From Deltaproteobacteria bacterium (GTDB taxonomy: Bacteria; JAGRBM01; JAHCIT01), in the NCBI GenBank assembly GCA_026129095.1, contig JAHCIT010000013.1:1-64000 (forward strand): a stretch of DNA of 64,000 nucleotides, given 5' to 3'. The notes beneath the pieces are model-generated. The model searched no databases. It worked only from the letters and a program-made list of their open reading frames with translations, and had not been told where the DNA came from. Below are positions 25,390 to 37,242 of this stretch, piece after piece; position 1 is the stretch's first letter, and each line of letters opens with the position of its first letter. The position numbers and the translations under genes were made by a program.

Positions 25390-27162
25390 ATGGCTGATTC
25401 AGGGCTGATAGACAGGCTGATTGCAGGACAGGCCGAAGCGTCCGACCTGTGCGGACAGGATTTCACTGGCGCCCAGCTTGCTGGCTGCCGGTTTCCTTCT
25501 GGCCGGATAGAGAATGTGAATTTTGAACGCTGTGAACTCGGTGGAGCCAGCTTTGCCGGAACCGAGTTCTCGAACTGCAATTTCACGGCGGCCCGGTTCC
25601 GCGGTGCCGAGGCCCAGGGTGCGGTTTTTGGAAGCTGCGATCTGACTGCTTCCGAACTGGCCCAGATCAATATTACCCACGCCCAGTTCAAGGGATGCCG
25701 TTTCGACAAGTCCTTCTGGCAGGGCGTCACGGCACACGAACTGACCGCAGACCAGTGTTCGTTCCAGGAAGCACGGATGGAGGAGGTTGATTGCTCACGG
25801 GGCGTCTTTCGCGGGTGCGAGTTCCGGAAGTCTTCCCTGTCCCGGTGGATTTTTGTTGAAGGGGTTCTTGCTCGGCCGGTTCTGGATGGTGTCCGTATCG
25901 AAGGCGGGCAGTTCCGGCGGACACGGTTCCAGTCGGTTGATGCCCGCGGGACAGTGATAGCCTCCACGGATCTGAGGGAAACTGTCTGGGAACTGGCGAA
26001 ACTGTCCTCGATGCAGTTCACCGAATGCCGTCTCGATTCGAGCCGCTGGGAATCGTGCCAGCTACCGCAGGCGCGGTTTCAGCTGGTGAGGCTTGATGAT
26101 GTCGTGTTTGAGGAGTGTGACCTCCAGAAGGTTACGCTGGACAACTCGACCATGCGCCGCTCGGTGTTTGACCGGGTAATGATGGAAGACGCCTCGCTTG
26201 CGAGCGTTGATGCGAATGCCGCCTCGTTTGCCATGACGCGCCTTGCCGGAGCGGACCTGACATCGGGGATGTTCGACCGGGCCTGTTTCGAGGGGGCCCT
26301 GATGGACCGCGTGAAGGCAGGAGGTGCGAGCTTCGCAGGTGCCGTGCTGTCGGGTGCGATCCTGAGCGGCATGGAGGCTGAAGCGGCGGTGTTTTCTGGC
26401 GCCAATGCCTCGTGGAGCCGCTGGCACAATTGCCGGATCCGGGGGATGCAGGCCGAGGGGCTTAAGGCGCCCGGCCTCGATCTGGCCGGATCGGTGCTGA
26501 CCGAGGTGGCGCTGGCAGGAGCTGATCTCAGATACAGCGACTGGAGCCGTACCAAGCTGGCTCATTCAGCGATTACCGGTGCGGTCTTGACGGGTGCCAA
26601 CCTGTCATCAGCCCGCTGGCAGGCTGTTGATCTCAGGGGATCGCGGACTGACCAGGTCCGGACGCAGGGCGGGAGTTTCGCAAGCGTCCTGAGTGACCTG
26701 CCGCTGGACCCGGCTCTTGCAGAAGCGGAAAACGAGACGGCAGATCTGCCGGTCACCCCGTCGTCACGGTCGCGGGCGGCCAAGACTGCCGCCCGGCCGG
26801 CGGCACGTGAAAAACTACGGCCGGAGACAGCGACGGATTTCATATACGACCAGTGGCCACTCCTTCTGGGACTGATCACAGGACCGGCGATGTTTCTGGC
26901 ACTGGCGTATCTCGCCCGGTTCGATCCGTCCATGCTGGGAATATTGCTGTCTCGTGGCCTGTATATTCCGGCTGGTGCGGCGACGGTTCTGGTCTTATCA
27001 TTGATCGGGAGCGGCGTGCGTCATGCGGTCCGGGTGGCCGAAGGGCGGGATGGCTCGGTGTCCAGTTTTCTGGCGTCACTGGTCGTGAACGGCGTTTCGC
27101 TTGGTGTCTGGTCTTCACTGGCAGCCTGGTATGCCGCTGCAGTGCGGATAAAGGGAGGCTGA
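25390..27162 (+). CDS. Pentapeptide-repeat protein with C-terminal membrane helices
   Basis: 590 aa. Residues 15-440 are nearly continuous pentapeptide-type repeats (A/C-x-F/L-x-x), seen for instance in FTGAQLAGCRF, ADLRYSDW and AVLTGANLSSARW, which fold into a right-handed quadrilateral beta-helix. A charged linker follows, then two or three hydrophobic helices near the C-terminus (about 490-585). The repeat domain is probably a cytoplasmic protein-binding surface tethered to the membrane. The kinase gene starts 4 nt downstream, so the pair is almost certainly co-expressed. Function is unknown; a scaffold or substrate role for the kinase is inference. Confidence 0.75.
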   Translation: MADSGLIDRLIAGQAEASDLCGQDFTGAQLAGCRFPSGRIENVNFERCELGGASFAGTEFSNCNFTAARFRGAEAQGAVFGSCDLTASELAQINITHAQFKGCRFDKSFWQGVTAHELTADQCSFQEARMEEVDCSRGVFRGCEFRKSSLSRWIFVEGVLARPVLDGVRIEGGQFRRTRFQSVDARGTVIASTDLRETVWELAKLSSMQFTECRLDSSRWESCQLPQARFQLVRLDDVVFEECDLQKVTLDNSTMRRSVFDRVMMEDASLASVDANAASFAMTRLAGADLTSGMFDRACFEGALMDRVKAGGASFAGAVLSGAILSGMEAEAAVFSGANASWSRWHNCRIRGMQAEGLKAPGLDLAGSVLTEVALAGADLRYSDWSRTKLAHSAITGAVLTGANLSSARWQAVDLRGSRTDQVRTQGGSFASVLSDLPLDPALAEAENETADLPVTPSSRSRAAKTAARPAAREKLRPETATDFIYDQWPLLLGLITGPAMFLALAYLARFDPSMLGILLSRGLYIPAGAATVLVLSLIGSGVRHAVRVAEGRDGSVSSFLASLVVNGVSLGVWSSLAAWYAAAVRIKGG

Positions 27163-27166
27163 CACC

Positions 27167-29464
27167 ATGGCGGCACCCGGACCGGTTGTGATCGACCCCA
27201 AGGAAAAAAAGAAGCTCACCGGACTTGCCCGCAAGGCAGCCCGGAGAGGAGAGCACCGTGAGGCCGGCGAGTTATACGTTCGGGCCGGTGAACTGAAAGA
27301 AGCCGTGCGGTGCTATCTCGCTGCCAGCGACATATCGGAGGCGTCGGTTCTGCTGGCCCGTGCCGGTGATCCGATCGGTGCCGCAAAACTGAGGGAAAAC
27401 CTTGAAGAGTGGTCCTTTGCTGGCGATCTGTACCGTCACGGCAAGGCATGGGATGACGCCGCCCGCTGCTTTGACCGCGCCCACAAGCCCGCCGAGCAGG
27501 CACGGGTCTACATCGCAGCCGGCCAGTCCGTAAAAGCGGCCCAGCTTCTGGAGAAACTGGGGCTCAGCCGGATGGCGGCTTGGACCTATGCCGAGGCCGG
27601 AGAGCCGGAACGTGCTGCGGCTGCCTTCAGGTCAGCGTACGAGGCTGAAGTGGAGCGTTTTCACACCGATTCCGCCGTTCAGCGGTCAGTGCCCGTGATA
27701 GGGCTGGCACGCATGTCTGGCAGGATGCTGGCGGCGGCGGGGAAACTAGAAGACGGCGTGGCATTCCTGGAATCGGCCGGCCTGTATTCGGACGCCGCCG
27801 AAATCCTCAAGCTGGGTGGGCAGGTCTCCCGGGCGGCGGACTACCTGGTTCGTAGCGGACGGCTTCTGGAAGCGGCTGCCATGCTTGACGAATCGGGCGA
27901 GAAGGCGCGGGCAGATGAGCTTCGCGGTGATCTGGCTCTCAGCAAGGGACAGAAGCGTGAAGCGATCCGGTATTATGAGCGGGCTGGCCAGTTCGAGCGG
28001 GCCGGGCAACTTTACGAGGAGTCCGACGATCCGGCCAGCGCGGCACGGATGTACGAGATGGGCGGCCAGTTCGACCGTGCGGCTGATCTCCACCGGCAAA
28101 GCGGCGATTCCCTGCGGGCGGCGCAAGCATTTGAAAAGGCCAAGGCATGGGAGGCGGCTGCCGAAGAGTATGTAAAGGCCAAGGAACTCACCCGGGCGAC
28201 CCAGATGCTCGAACAGGCCGGCAGGAAATTCCAGGCAGCCGATCTGTATATCCGCCGGGGGCGGCTGGAAGAGGCGATCCGGTTGCTGCAGGAGCTTGAG
28301 TCCGACGACACCAACTATCGGCAGGGAAAGTCGATGCTTGGGGACATATTCCGCGAAAAAGGAATGTTCTCGCTGGCGATCAAGAGTTACCAGCTGGCCG
28401 TCGGTAACGATGAAGTGACCGCATCCAATATCGAGGCATTCTACCAGATGGCCGCCTGCCATGAACGGGAAGGGAACCTCACGGCGGCAGCGGCACTGTT
28501 CGAGCGGATACTGGTTCGGGATTACCTGTACAAGGACACTCAATCCCGGCTGCAGAGCCTCAAACGCCAGATCGGGGAGGGGTCATCCGGCCGTACAACT
28601 ACCGGTGGCCGTGGCCGCGATGCCTATGCCGAGACGATGTTCGGTGCTCCGGCAGCGCCACCGAAGCCCAAGCGCTACCGGGTGGAATCGGAACTGGGCC
28701 GTGGTGGCATGGGTATCGTCTACAAGGCCCATGACACCCTGCTGGACCGGGAAACTGCCCTCAAGGTGTTGCCGCCGCATTTCAAGGCGCATCCGCAGGC
28801 TCTGGAAGCATTTTTCCGGGAAGCCAAGGCGGCCGCCGCCATGAACCACCCGAATATCGTCACGATCTATGACATGGGCGAGGATGCAGGCGACAACTAC
28901 ATCGCCATGGAGTTCGTTGACGGGCAGACACTCCGCGAAGTCCTGAACCAGCAGAAGCTTTTCCCGGTGAAGGCGGCCCTGCTGGTGGCCGGACAGATCT
29001 GCCGGGCACTGGAATATGCCCACGGCCGCCGGGTCATCCACCGGGATATCAAGCCGGCCAATATCATGTGGACGAAGGACAAGCAGGTGAAGATCATGGA
29101 CTTCGGGCTCGCCAAGGTGGTGAGTGAAGTCCAGGCGCAGCAGACGATCGTCGCCGGAACACCCTACTATATGAGCCCTGAACAGACGCTTGGTGAAGGG
29201 GTAGACTACCGGACGGATATCTATTCGACCGGAGTCACGCTGTTCGAACTGCTCACCGGCCGCGTACCGTTCAAGGATGGCGACGTGGCCTATCACCACA
29301 TGCACACACCGCCGCCGGCTGCTTCGTCATTCAACCCGAAAGTTTCTCCGGCCCTGGATGCGGTGATTCAGAAGGCGATGTCGAAGAACAAGGAGGAACG
29401 TCATCAGGGCGCACGCGCCCTGTTCGACGATCTGAAAAGTCTGGTGGACAAGGGACTGGTGTAG
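27167..29464 (+). CDS. Helical-repeat protein fused to Hanks-type Ser/Thr kinase
   Basis: 765 aa. Residues 1-470 are short helical repeats of about 18-20 residues with the pattern AAxxFxxAGxxxxAAxLYxxxG, a TPR-like half-repeat array. The kinase domain starts near residue 500. It has the glycine loop LGRGGMGIVYKA, the lysine in TALKVL (about 532), catalytic HRDIKPANIMW (about 625), DFG, TPYYMSPEQ and the C-lobe TDIYSTGVTLFELLTGRVPF. All catalytic residues are present and no TM segment is seen, so it should be an active cytoplasmic kinase. The kinase at the C-terminus reverses the common PknB order. It follows the pentapeptide gene by 4 nt. Confidence 0.92.
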   Translation: MAAPGPVVIDPKEKKKLTGLARKAARRGEHREAGELYVRAGELKEAVRCYLAASDISEASVLLARAGDPIGAAKLRENLEEWSFAGDLYRHGKAWDDAARCFDRAHKPAEQARVYIAAGQSVKAAQLLEKLGLSRMAAWTYAEAGEPERAAAAFRSAYEAEVERFHTDSAVQRSVPVIGLARMSGRMLAAAGKLEDGVAFLESAGLYSDAAEILKLGGQVSRAADYLVRSGRLLEAAAMLDESGEKARADELRGDLALSKGQKREAIRYYERAGQFERAGQLYEESDDPASAARMYEMGGQFDRAADLHRQSGDSLRAAQAFEKAKAWEAAAEEYVKAKELTRATQMLEQAGRKFQAADLYIRRGRLEEAIRLLQELESDDTNYRQGKSMLGDIFREKGMFSLAIKSYQLAVGNDEVTASNIEAFYQMAACHEREGNLTAAAALFERILVRDYLYKDTQSRLQSLKRQIGEGSSGRTTTGGRGRDAYAETMFGAPAAPPKPKRYRVESELGRGGMGIVYKAHDTLLDRETALKVLPPHFKAHPQALEAFFREAKAAAAMNHPNIVTIYDMGEDAGDNYIAMEFVDGQTLREVLNQQKLFPVKAALLVAGQICRALEYAHGRRVIHRDIKPANIMWTKDKQVKIMDFGLAKVVSEVQAQQTIVAGTPYYMSPEQTLGEGVDYRTDIYSTGVTLFELLTGRVPFKDGDVAYHHMHTPPPAASSFNPKVSPALDAVIQKAMSKNKEERHQGARALFDDLKSLVDKGLV

Positions 29465-29477
29465 ACCGGCCTACACC
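29458..29477. terminator. Hairpin shared by two convergent stop codons
   Basis: GGTGTAG (29458-29464) and CTACACC (29471-29477) form a perfect 7-bp inverted repeat around ACCGGC. The TAG of the kinase gene lies in one arm and the TAG of the chemoreceptor gene in the other. It may act as a bidirectional transcription end signal. There is no T-run, so termination is only suggested. Confidence 0.35.
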
Positions 29478-32158
29478 TTGAAGTTCTGGACAGTTGTCGA
29501 CAGTGTCTGGGCCTCGGCGGCCAGCAGCCTGATCGCCTCATTCAGTTCCAGCACCCGGTCCAGGTTGTTCCGGCTCGATTCGCTGATCGAGGTCGCGGCC
29601 CAGCTTATTTCCTTGGCCCCTGCGCCCTGCTCGCGGGCAGCGCGGTCGATGCTCTCCACAAGGCCCGCGATCCGCTGGATCCGCTCGGAGATCCGTTCCG
29701 TGAGCCGTTTCTGCTCCAGCACGGTACCGCGCACCTCGTTGGCGGTCGCCTGCATCGCCTCTGATGCCTTGGTGATCTGGTCCGCGCCGCGCTTCTGTTC
29801 GTCCGTGGCCCGGGCGATGCTGTCCACCATCTCTACGGTGCGGCTGATGGAACGGGTAATATCCGCCGCACTCTGCGACTGTTCTCCGGTGGCCTGCGCG
29901 ATCCGTTTGACACGCTCGGTGATCTCGACGGTGGAGTACTGGATCTGTTCAAGTGCGGCGCGGACTTCGGCCGAGACGGTGACGCCGTGCTCTATCTGCT
30001 GGTCGCCTTCCAGAACGAGCTGGACCGCACTGGCCGCTTCCTTGAGGATTGCCTGAATGCGCTCGCCGATATCGCGGGCGCTCCGCTGGGTGCGCCCGGC
30101 AAGCTGCTTGATCTGGCCGGCGACGACCGAGAACCCGGCTCCTTCCTCGCCTGCCTGGGCAGCGATGATGGCCGCATTGAGCGACAGCAGGTTCGTTTTG
30201 GTGGCAACGTCCTGGATGACCTGAACGATCTCCCGGATTTCGCTCAGGCTCTGGCTGAGCTGCTGCATGGTAGTGGTGGCCTGAAGCGAAGTATCACGGA
30301 TGGCCTCCATTGTCTGAAGGTTTTCCTGCACGGCACGGGCACCGAGTTCGGCATCGTGGAGCACCCGGGAAGCAGTATCGACCGAGTCATTGGCGAGATC
30401 ACGCACGCTGACAATCGACTGCTCCATTTCCCGGATACTGGAGGCAGTATCGTTCGCGGTCATCGACAGGGTATCGATATTGTCCACGACCGAACGGATG
30501 GATGCGGCCACCTCGAAAATCGACGAATTGGTTTCCTCGATTCGTGCCGACAGGGAGTCCACCGATTTCTCCACTGCGGCACTCCCTTGGGAAACCTCCC
30601 GGACTTCATCGATGGCAGTACGCGCCTCTTCTGAAAGTCCGCCAACCGTGCGGGAAACCTCATTCAAGCTCCGGCCGATCTGCTCAATGGAAACCGACGC
30701 CACATCAACGGCCTTGACCTGGGCCTCGGTGGAGTGATGCACCTCGCCGGAAGAACGGCTGACCCTGCTGGAAATCTCGCCAAGCTGCGCGCTCGACTGG
30801 CTGATGCGGCCGACGAGCGAGCGAAGTCCGTCGCGCATGAGCTGCACTGCCCGGCTCACGCGGCCCACCTCGTTGTATGCCGCCACATTTACCGGTTTTG
30901 ACAGGTCACCCTCGGCGATACCCGCCAGTGATGAGAGAAGCCGCATGAGCGGCTGTGTGATCCCTTCGGCCGAAAAGACGGCGATCCGCCACAGGAGAAC
31001 TCCGGTTGTGAGGAACAGGGCGGCCACCAGGAACACGGTGGTCAGATCCTGCTGGATATCCCGCCGCGGGAATACCATGGCCACTGCTCCGCCGCCCGTC
31101 AGCGGAATCCAGACCCAAAGGTCCAGCTTTCGGCTCAGCATCCGGCGGTAGCTGACGTCCTGCCGCGTTGTGGAGTCAGCCTGCAAGGCATCCATCACGT
31201 CTATCTCTGCCGTGCGGAGGGTGTCTTTGCGGGTCAGCCCGGCGTCGGCGATCCAGCGCAGTTCCGTTTCCGTGAGCGGCGTCTGCGCAAGCTGGCGTTC
31301 CAGGCTCTGGCTTTCGCCGACGAGACTCCCGTTCCGGTCAAGCCACAGGGCGGCGCCGTTGGGCGAGGGTTTGAAGACCGCCATCTGGGTATCCATGATC
31401 TGCACGATTTCATCGACTCCGGCGGGATCCTCACCGGCGGCCTCCAGCTGCTGGTGCCAGGCGGCCAGCCGGTAGACGGCTAGCCGTTCCATGGTGAACC
31501 GCACAGTTTTCTCGCCTTGGGCGAACCCGAACAGGATTCCAAAGCCGCACAGGATCACCAGCAGCCAGGCTACAGGCCAGCCGATCAGCCACCGCATCTG
31601 GCGGATCCGTGGCCGGAAAACAGCGTCATCGAGCGGCAGGCCGCCCTTGATCCGGAAATACTGGAATGCTGGTTCGAGCTTGGCCTCGGCGAGCGCCCGC
31701 TGGTATATCGAAATCATGACGCCGACGGCGGTGGCGACGAAAACAATCATCGTTTTCTCGATCCAGCCGACAACGAACTCCTCCCGGAATCCGTAGATGG
31801 CGGCGCTCATCATGCCGCCCAGCGGCCAGACGCAGATGACCCAGATGGTCGAATGAATGACCATCCGGTTGAGACACTCGATGAACTTCCGGGCCTGCTC
31901 GGGAGTCAGGTCGTGGCTCTGGGCATCTTCATCGTTTTCATAGTCCAGGACCGGCTTGGTCCACTGTCTGGCCGTGAGGATATGCGCAGCCATCAGGCCC
32001 ACAAAAACCGCGAAAAACTGCGTGAGCGGTACCGGGTCAAAAATCAGGTCCGGGTTAAGTTCTGTCAGCGCCATCAGGATGCTGGCAGCCAGGCCAACGC
32101 CGATGACCGAATAGACGCCGTACCAAACGAACAGTTGCGTGAAAGCCCGCCGGATCAA
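29471..32158 (-). CDS. Methyl-accepting chemotaxis protein with multi-TM N-terminus
   Basis: 895 aa from a TTG start preceded by AAGGA at 7 nt. About five TM helices lie in residues 8-220. A periplasmic region (about 225-385) and one more TM (about 390-415) follow, then a HAMP domain and a long cytoplasmic coiled coil. The signalling hairpin is present as ATKTNLLSLNAAIIAAQAGE then GAGFSVVAGQIKQLAGRT, slightly diverged from the usual EAARAGE form. No CheA/W/Y/R/B genes are nearby, so it is an orphan receptor; it could serve pilus motility. The ligand is unknown. The upstream gap (32159-32292) presumably holds its promoter. Confidence 0.9.
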   Translation of the reverse strand: MIRRAFTQLFVWYGVYSVIGVGLAASILMALTELNPDLIFDPVPLTQFFAVFVGLMAAHILTARQWTKPVLDYENDEDAQSHDLTPEQARKFIECLNRMVIHSTIWVICVWPLGGMMSAAIYGFREEFVVGWIEKTMIVFVATAVGVMISIYQRALAEAKLEPAFQYFRIKGGLPLDDAVFRPRIRQMRWLIGWPVAWLLVILCGFGILFGFAQGEKTVRFTMERLAVYRLAAWHQQLEAAGEDPAGVDEIVQIMDTQMAVFKPSPNGAALWLDRNGSLVGESQSLERQLAQTPLTETELRWIADAGLTRKDTLRTAEIDVMDALQADSTTRQDVSYRRMLSRKLDLWVWIPLTGGGAVAMVFPRRDIQQDLTTVFLVAALFLTTGVLLWRIAVFSAEGITQPLMRLLSSLAGIAEGDLSKPVNVAAYNEVGRVSRAVQLMRDGLRSLVGRISQSSAQLGEISSRVSRSSGEVHHSTEAQVKAVDVASVSIEQIGRSLNEVSRTVGGLSEEARTAIDEVREVSQGSAAVEKSVDSLSARIEETNSSIFEVAASIRSVVDNIDTLSMTANDTASSIREMEQSIVSVRDLANDSVDTASRVLHDAELGARAVQENLQTMEAIRDTSLQATTTMQQLSQSLSEIREIVQVIQDVATKTNLLSLNAAIIAAQAGEEGAGFSVVAGQIKQLAGRTQRSARDIGERIQAILKEAASAVQLVLEGDQQIEHGVTVSAEVRAALEQIQYSTVEITERVKRIAQATGEQSQSAADITRSISRTVEMVDSIARATDEQKRGADQITKASEAMQATANEVRGTVLEQKRLTERISERIQRIAGLVESIDRAAREQGAGAKEISWAATSISESSRNNLDRVLELNEAIRLLAAEAQTLSTTVQNFKV

Positions 32159-32292
32159 TTGGTGGTCCTTTTCACTGACCAGACGGAACGGGACAGGACG
32201 CCGGTTTTTTTGCTGCCCTTGATCGTTGTGCTAGCCAGTATGAATATCATAGCTGTTTCCAGCCGGGGGACAATCTGATCCGGCGATGGGTT

Positions 32293-33963
32293 TCAACCCT
32301 GTTTCCTGAGCCTGCCCGCCAGTCCTGTACCGGCAATCAGCAGCGAAATCAGCGTCAGCGGCCAGTCTCCGGCCGCCGTATAGAGACTCGGAATGTCCGC
32401 GGCGTAAACCTCACCAGACAGTATCCCTTCCGTGAATATGGGTAGCGGTGTTCCTGCATATCGCCCCAACGGATCAACGATGGCGCTGATGCCGGTTCCG
32501 GCATTGCGGACGAGATACTTCCGGTGCTCGATCGCCCGGAGCCGGCTCTGCTCCATATGCTGGGCCGCCGCCCGGGTTTCGCCGAACCAGGCATCGTTGG
32601 AGACATTAAGAATGACCTGTGCGCCCGAGCGTACGAGATTCCGGACCAGTGCGGGGTAGAGCGCCTCGAAACAGATCACCGGTCCCAGGGTGAACCTTCC
32701 GATTCTGAACAGGGTGGCCTGTCCGCCCGGGGTGTAATCGTCGGGCACGGCTTCCGCACGGGGAAACAGCGGGTTTCCTGTCAATGGGTTGAACTCGGCG
32801 AACAGGAGAAGCTGGTTCTTGTCGTAACGGGCAGTAAAGCCGGTTCTAGGGTCCACCTGGAAAATCGAGTTGAAGTAACGGGGGCCGCCACCGGGTCCGC
32901 TGAAATCGGCGTGGGGACCGCCGAGGAGCAGATGCGCGCCTGACGAGAACGCGAGGGCATACAGGCGACGGCCCCATTCGTTGCCGCTGTCGGTGACATA
33001 GGTGTTCATCGCCGTTTCCGGCCAGATGATGACATCTGGCTTTGATTCGGACGCCGCCTGCTCGGAAAGTGCCAGATGGCGGTTCATGTTCTGCGGGACC
33101 AGTTCGGGTTGCCAGCGTTCACCCTGCCGGATGTTTGCCTGAATGGCGGCGATGCGGAGCGGAGTGCCGGTTCTGCGCGTTTCCTTCAGGGCGGCCTCGA
33201 CCCATAGCGAGCGAACTGCGCCATAGAGGAGCAGGACGGCGAGGACTCCTCCGGCCCAGCGAAGCGGAGGAGAATGGCGCAGGTAACCGGCTAGCGGGAC
33301 CGGGCGGGCGTGGAGATACCGCTCAACGGCCTCATAAAGGAACCCGCCGGTGAGGGCGGCGACGAATGAGTGGCCCCGTACACCGAACAGGTCAACTGAC
33401 TGGGCCAAAAGGTCCGAGCTGCCCAGTCCGGCACCGATGAGTCCCCACGGCATGCTGAGCGGGCCGGTCGTGCGGAAGATATCAGTCAGGAATGCCACCG
33501 ATCCCGCCAGGAGCGGCCGGACGATGTAGCGAGGAACGGATTTTGGCGATGGCGAAGGGCCTGTGGAGGCCCCTGCAAGCAGTCTCCAGAGAAACACCGG
33601 GAGTCCTTCGAAAAAACCATTGCCGACACCCACGATAAAGACCGTGAATCCAGCACTTGCCAGTACGCCCATACGGTAATGGTCGTGGACCGCGGTGTAG
33701 ACCCAGGACGCGGTCGCAAGTGCCGAGACGGTTCCATAAATGAGTGATGCGATGGCCGATTGGACAAGCCCAAGGCGACGGACGGCCAGCATCGGGAGCG
33801 CTGCTGCCGCCAGGGTTCCGGCCGGAAAATGCATGGGCGCCAGGCCGGCCGGGAGCAGCAGGCCGCCTGCGACTGGCAGCAGCAGAATGTACAGCCAGGG
33901 GCGCTGGACTGTATCCGGACGCGCCCCGGGGACGCCCTGATATTTTTCGCCGGAGTTCGCCAT
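32293..33963 (-). CDS. lnt: Apolipoprotein N-acyltransferase
   Basis: 556 aa. Inner-membrane enzyme that adds the third acyl chain to lipoproteins, using phospholipid as donor. Seven or eight TM helices precede and one follows a periplasmic nitrilase-fold domain. The catalytic triad is visible as E316 (IIWPETAMN), K382 ([15 protein letters not shown]) and C431 ([10 protein letters not shown]). The [27 protein letters not shown] block is typical of Lnt. Its presence is strong evidence for an outer membrane. It is divergent from the YyaL-type gene with a 52-bp gap. Confidence 0.96.
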   Translation of the reverse strand: MANSGEKYQGVPGARPDTVQRPWLYILLLPVAGGLLLPAGLAPMHFPAGTLAAAALPMLAVRRLGLVQSAIASLIYGTVSALATASWVYTAVHDHYRMGVLASAGFTVFIVGVGNGFFEGLPVFLWRLLAGASTGPSPSPKSVPRYIVRPLLAGSVAFLTDIFRTTGPLSMPWGLIGAGLGSSDLLAQSVDLFGVRGHSFVAALTGGFLYEAVERYLHARPVPLAGYLRHSPPLRWAGGVLAVLLLYGAVRSLWVEAALKETRRTGTPLRIAAIQANIRQGERWQPELVPQNMNRHLALSEQAASESKPDVIIWPETAMNTYVTDSGNEWGRRLYALAFSSGAHLLLGGPHADFSGPGGGPRYFNSIFQVDPRTGFTARYDKNQLLLFAEFNPLTGNPLFPRAEAVPDDYTPGGQATLFRIGRFTLGPVICFEALYPALVRNLVRSGAQVILNVSNDAWFGETRAAAQHMEQSRLRAIEHRKYLVRNAGTGISAIVDPLGRYAGTPLPIFTEGILSGEVYAADIPSLYTAAGDWPLTLISLLIAGTGLAGRLRKQG

Positions 33964-34015
33964 TTCCAGAAGGGAGACGCTACCTTGCCCGCCGGTCTGT
34001 GAACAAGGAACCGCA

Positions 34016-36118
<2,103 letters not shown>

Positions 36119-36211
36119 CCTGGCATTCCTCCCTGTTTAAGGGTTGACGCATCGGTCCGGATCGGTGAAAACCGATGGGACAAATTCACTGCGTGCGGAG
36201 GTATTGCAGGC

Positions 36212-36946
36212 ATGGATATCAGGACCGAATGGATCGAGATCGATGTGGGCGGGCAGAAGATGCGTTCTTATCTGGCGCAGCCCAAATCCGGCGGGCCATA
36301 TCCCGGTGTGATCGTCATACAGGAGATTTTCGGAGTTAACTCCCATATCCGCAGTGTCGCCGAGCGCGTTGCGGCCGAGGGATATGTGGCACTCGCTCCG
36401 GAGATGTTTCACCGCACTGCCCCCAAGCTGGAACTGGGATATGAGCAGGCCGATTTCGGAAAGGGCCTTGAGCTCATGGCCAAGGCAAAGCTGGATGAAA
36501 TTCGCGCTGATCTTGGTGCGGCCAAGACGTTCCTCGAAGGATATGCGGCCTCGAAGGAGAAGAAGACCGGCTGCATGGGATTCTGCTTCGGCGGTCATGT
36601 TACCTATATCGCAGCCTGTGACCTCGGGATTGATGCCGCCGCGAGTTTCTACGGCGGCGGTATTGCTGTTGGTTCGCCGGGTGGCGGCTCACCGACGTTC
36701 GAGCGGACGAAGAACATCAAGGGTGAAGTCCTGTGCCTGTTCGGCGCCAAGGATGCCTATATCCCCGCCGACCAGGTGAAGAAGATCGGAGACGCCCTGA
36801 AGGCTGCCGGCGTGAATCATGAGGTCAAGGTCTACGATGGTGCCGACCATGGCTTCTTCTGCGACCAGCGGGGCACCTATCAGGAGGCTGCGGCCAGGGA
36901 CGCGTGGGAGAAGGTCAAGGCACTTTTCCGGCGAGCATTGGCGTAA
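36212..36946 (+). CDS. Dienelactone hydrolase family protein
   Basis: 244 aa, alpha/beta hydrolase. The family signatures are VIVIQEIFGVNSHIR (the glutamate that cradles the nucleophile), nucleophile cysteine in GFCFGGHVTY, the aspartate in LFGAKDAYIP and histidine in YDGADHGFFCDQRGTY. Family members hydrolyse dienelactone or related esters; the true substrate here is unknown. GGAGG lies 10 nt before the ATG. A perfect CATCGGT/ACCGATG inverted repeat (36150-36177) lies in the 93-nt upstream gap. The small monooxygenase-like gene begins 5 nt downstream, so the pair may share a pathway. Confidence 0.9.
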   Translation: MDIRTEWIEIDVGGQKMRSYLAQPKSGGPYPGVIVIQEIFGVNSHIRSVAERVAAEGYVALAPEMFHRTAPKLELGYEQADFGKGLELMAKAKLDEIRADLGAAKTFLEGYAASKEKKTGCMGFCFGGHVTYIAACDLGIDAAASFYGGGIAVGSPGGGSPTFERTKNIKGEVLCLFGAKDAYIPADQVKKIGDALKAAGVNHEVKVYDGADHGFFCDQRGTYQEAAARDAWEKVKALFRRALA

Positions 36947-36951
36947 ACGGT

Positions 36952-37236
36952 ATGGAAGTCATTCTCGCCACATTTGAAATCAAGCCGGACAAGACCGGTG
37001 AGTTCGAGGCCCTCGGCAGGGAACTGGTTGCCGCCACCCACAAGGAGCCCGGCTGCCTGCTGTACCGTCTCCACAAGAGCGGTGAACGGACATATATTTT
37101 CTACGAGGCTTATGTCGATGCCGATGCGGTGAAAGCCCATATGGCGGGCCCTGCTTTACGGGAACTGTTCCCGAAGGTGCAGGCGCTTCTTGCCTCACCG
37201 CCCAGGATCGAGCGGCCAGCGGTCATCGCCGGATAA
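36952..37236 (+). CDS. Antibiotic biosynthesis monooxygenase (ABM/YgiN-like) domain protein
   Basis: 94 aa from ATG 36952. The dimeric alpha/beta ferredoxin-like ABM fold is recognised by MEVILATFEIKPDKTGEF, THKEPGCLLYRLHKS, TYIFYEAYVDADAVKAHMAGPALRELFP. Such small proteins act as cofactor-free monooxygenases or heme/quinone-handling enzymes; the substrate cannot be predicted. It starts 5 nt after the hydrolase stop, so it is likely in the same transcript. It converges on the HAD gene with a 6-nt gap. Confidence 0.85.
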   Translation: MEVILATFEIKPDKTGEFEALGRELVAATHKEPGCLLYRLHKSGERTYIFYEAYVDADAVKAHMAGPALRELFPKVQALLASPPRIERPAVIAG

Positions 37237-37242
37237 GGGTCG

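Noticed and set aside
36144-36149. Sigma-70 promoter with TTGACG -35
   Set aside because: No acceptable -10 element occurs 16-18 nt downstream.
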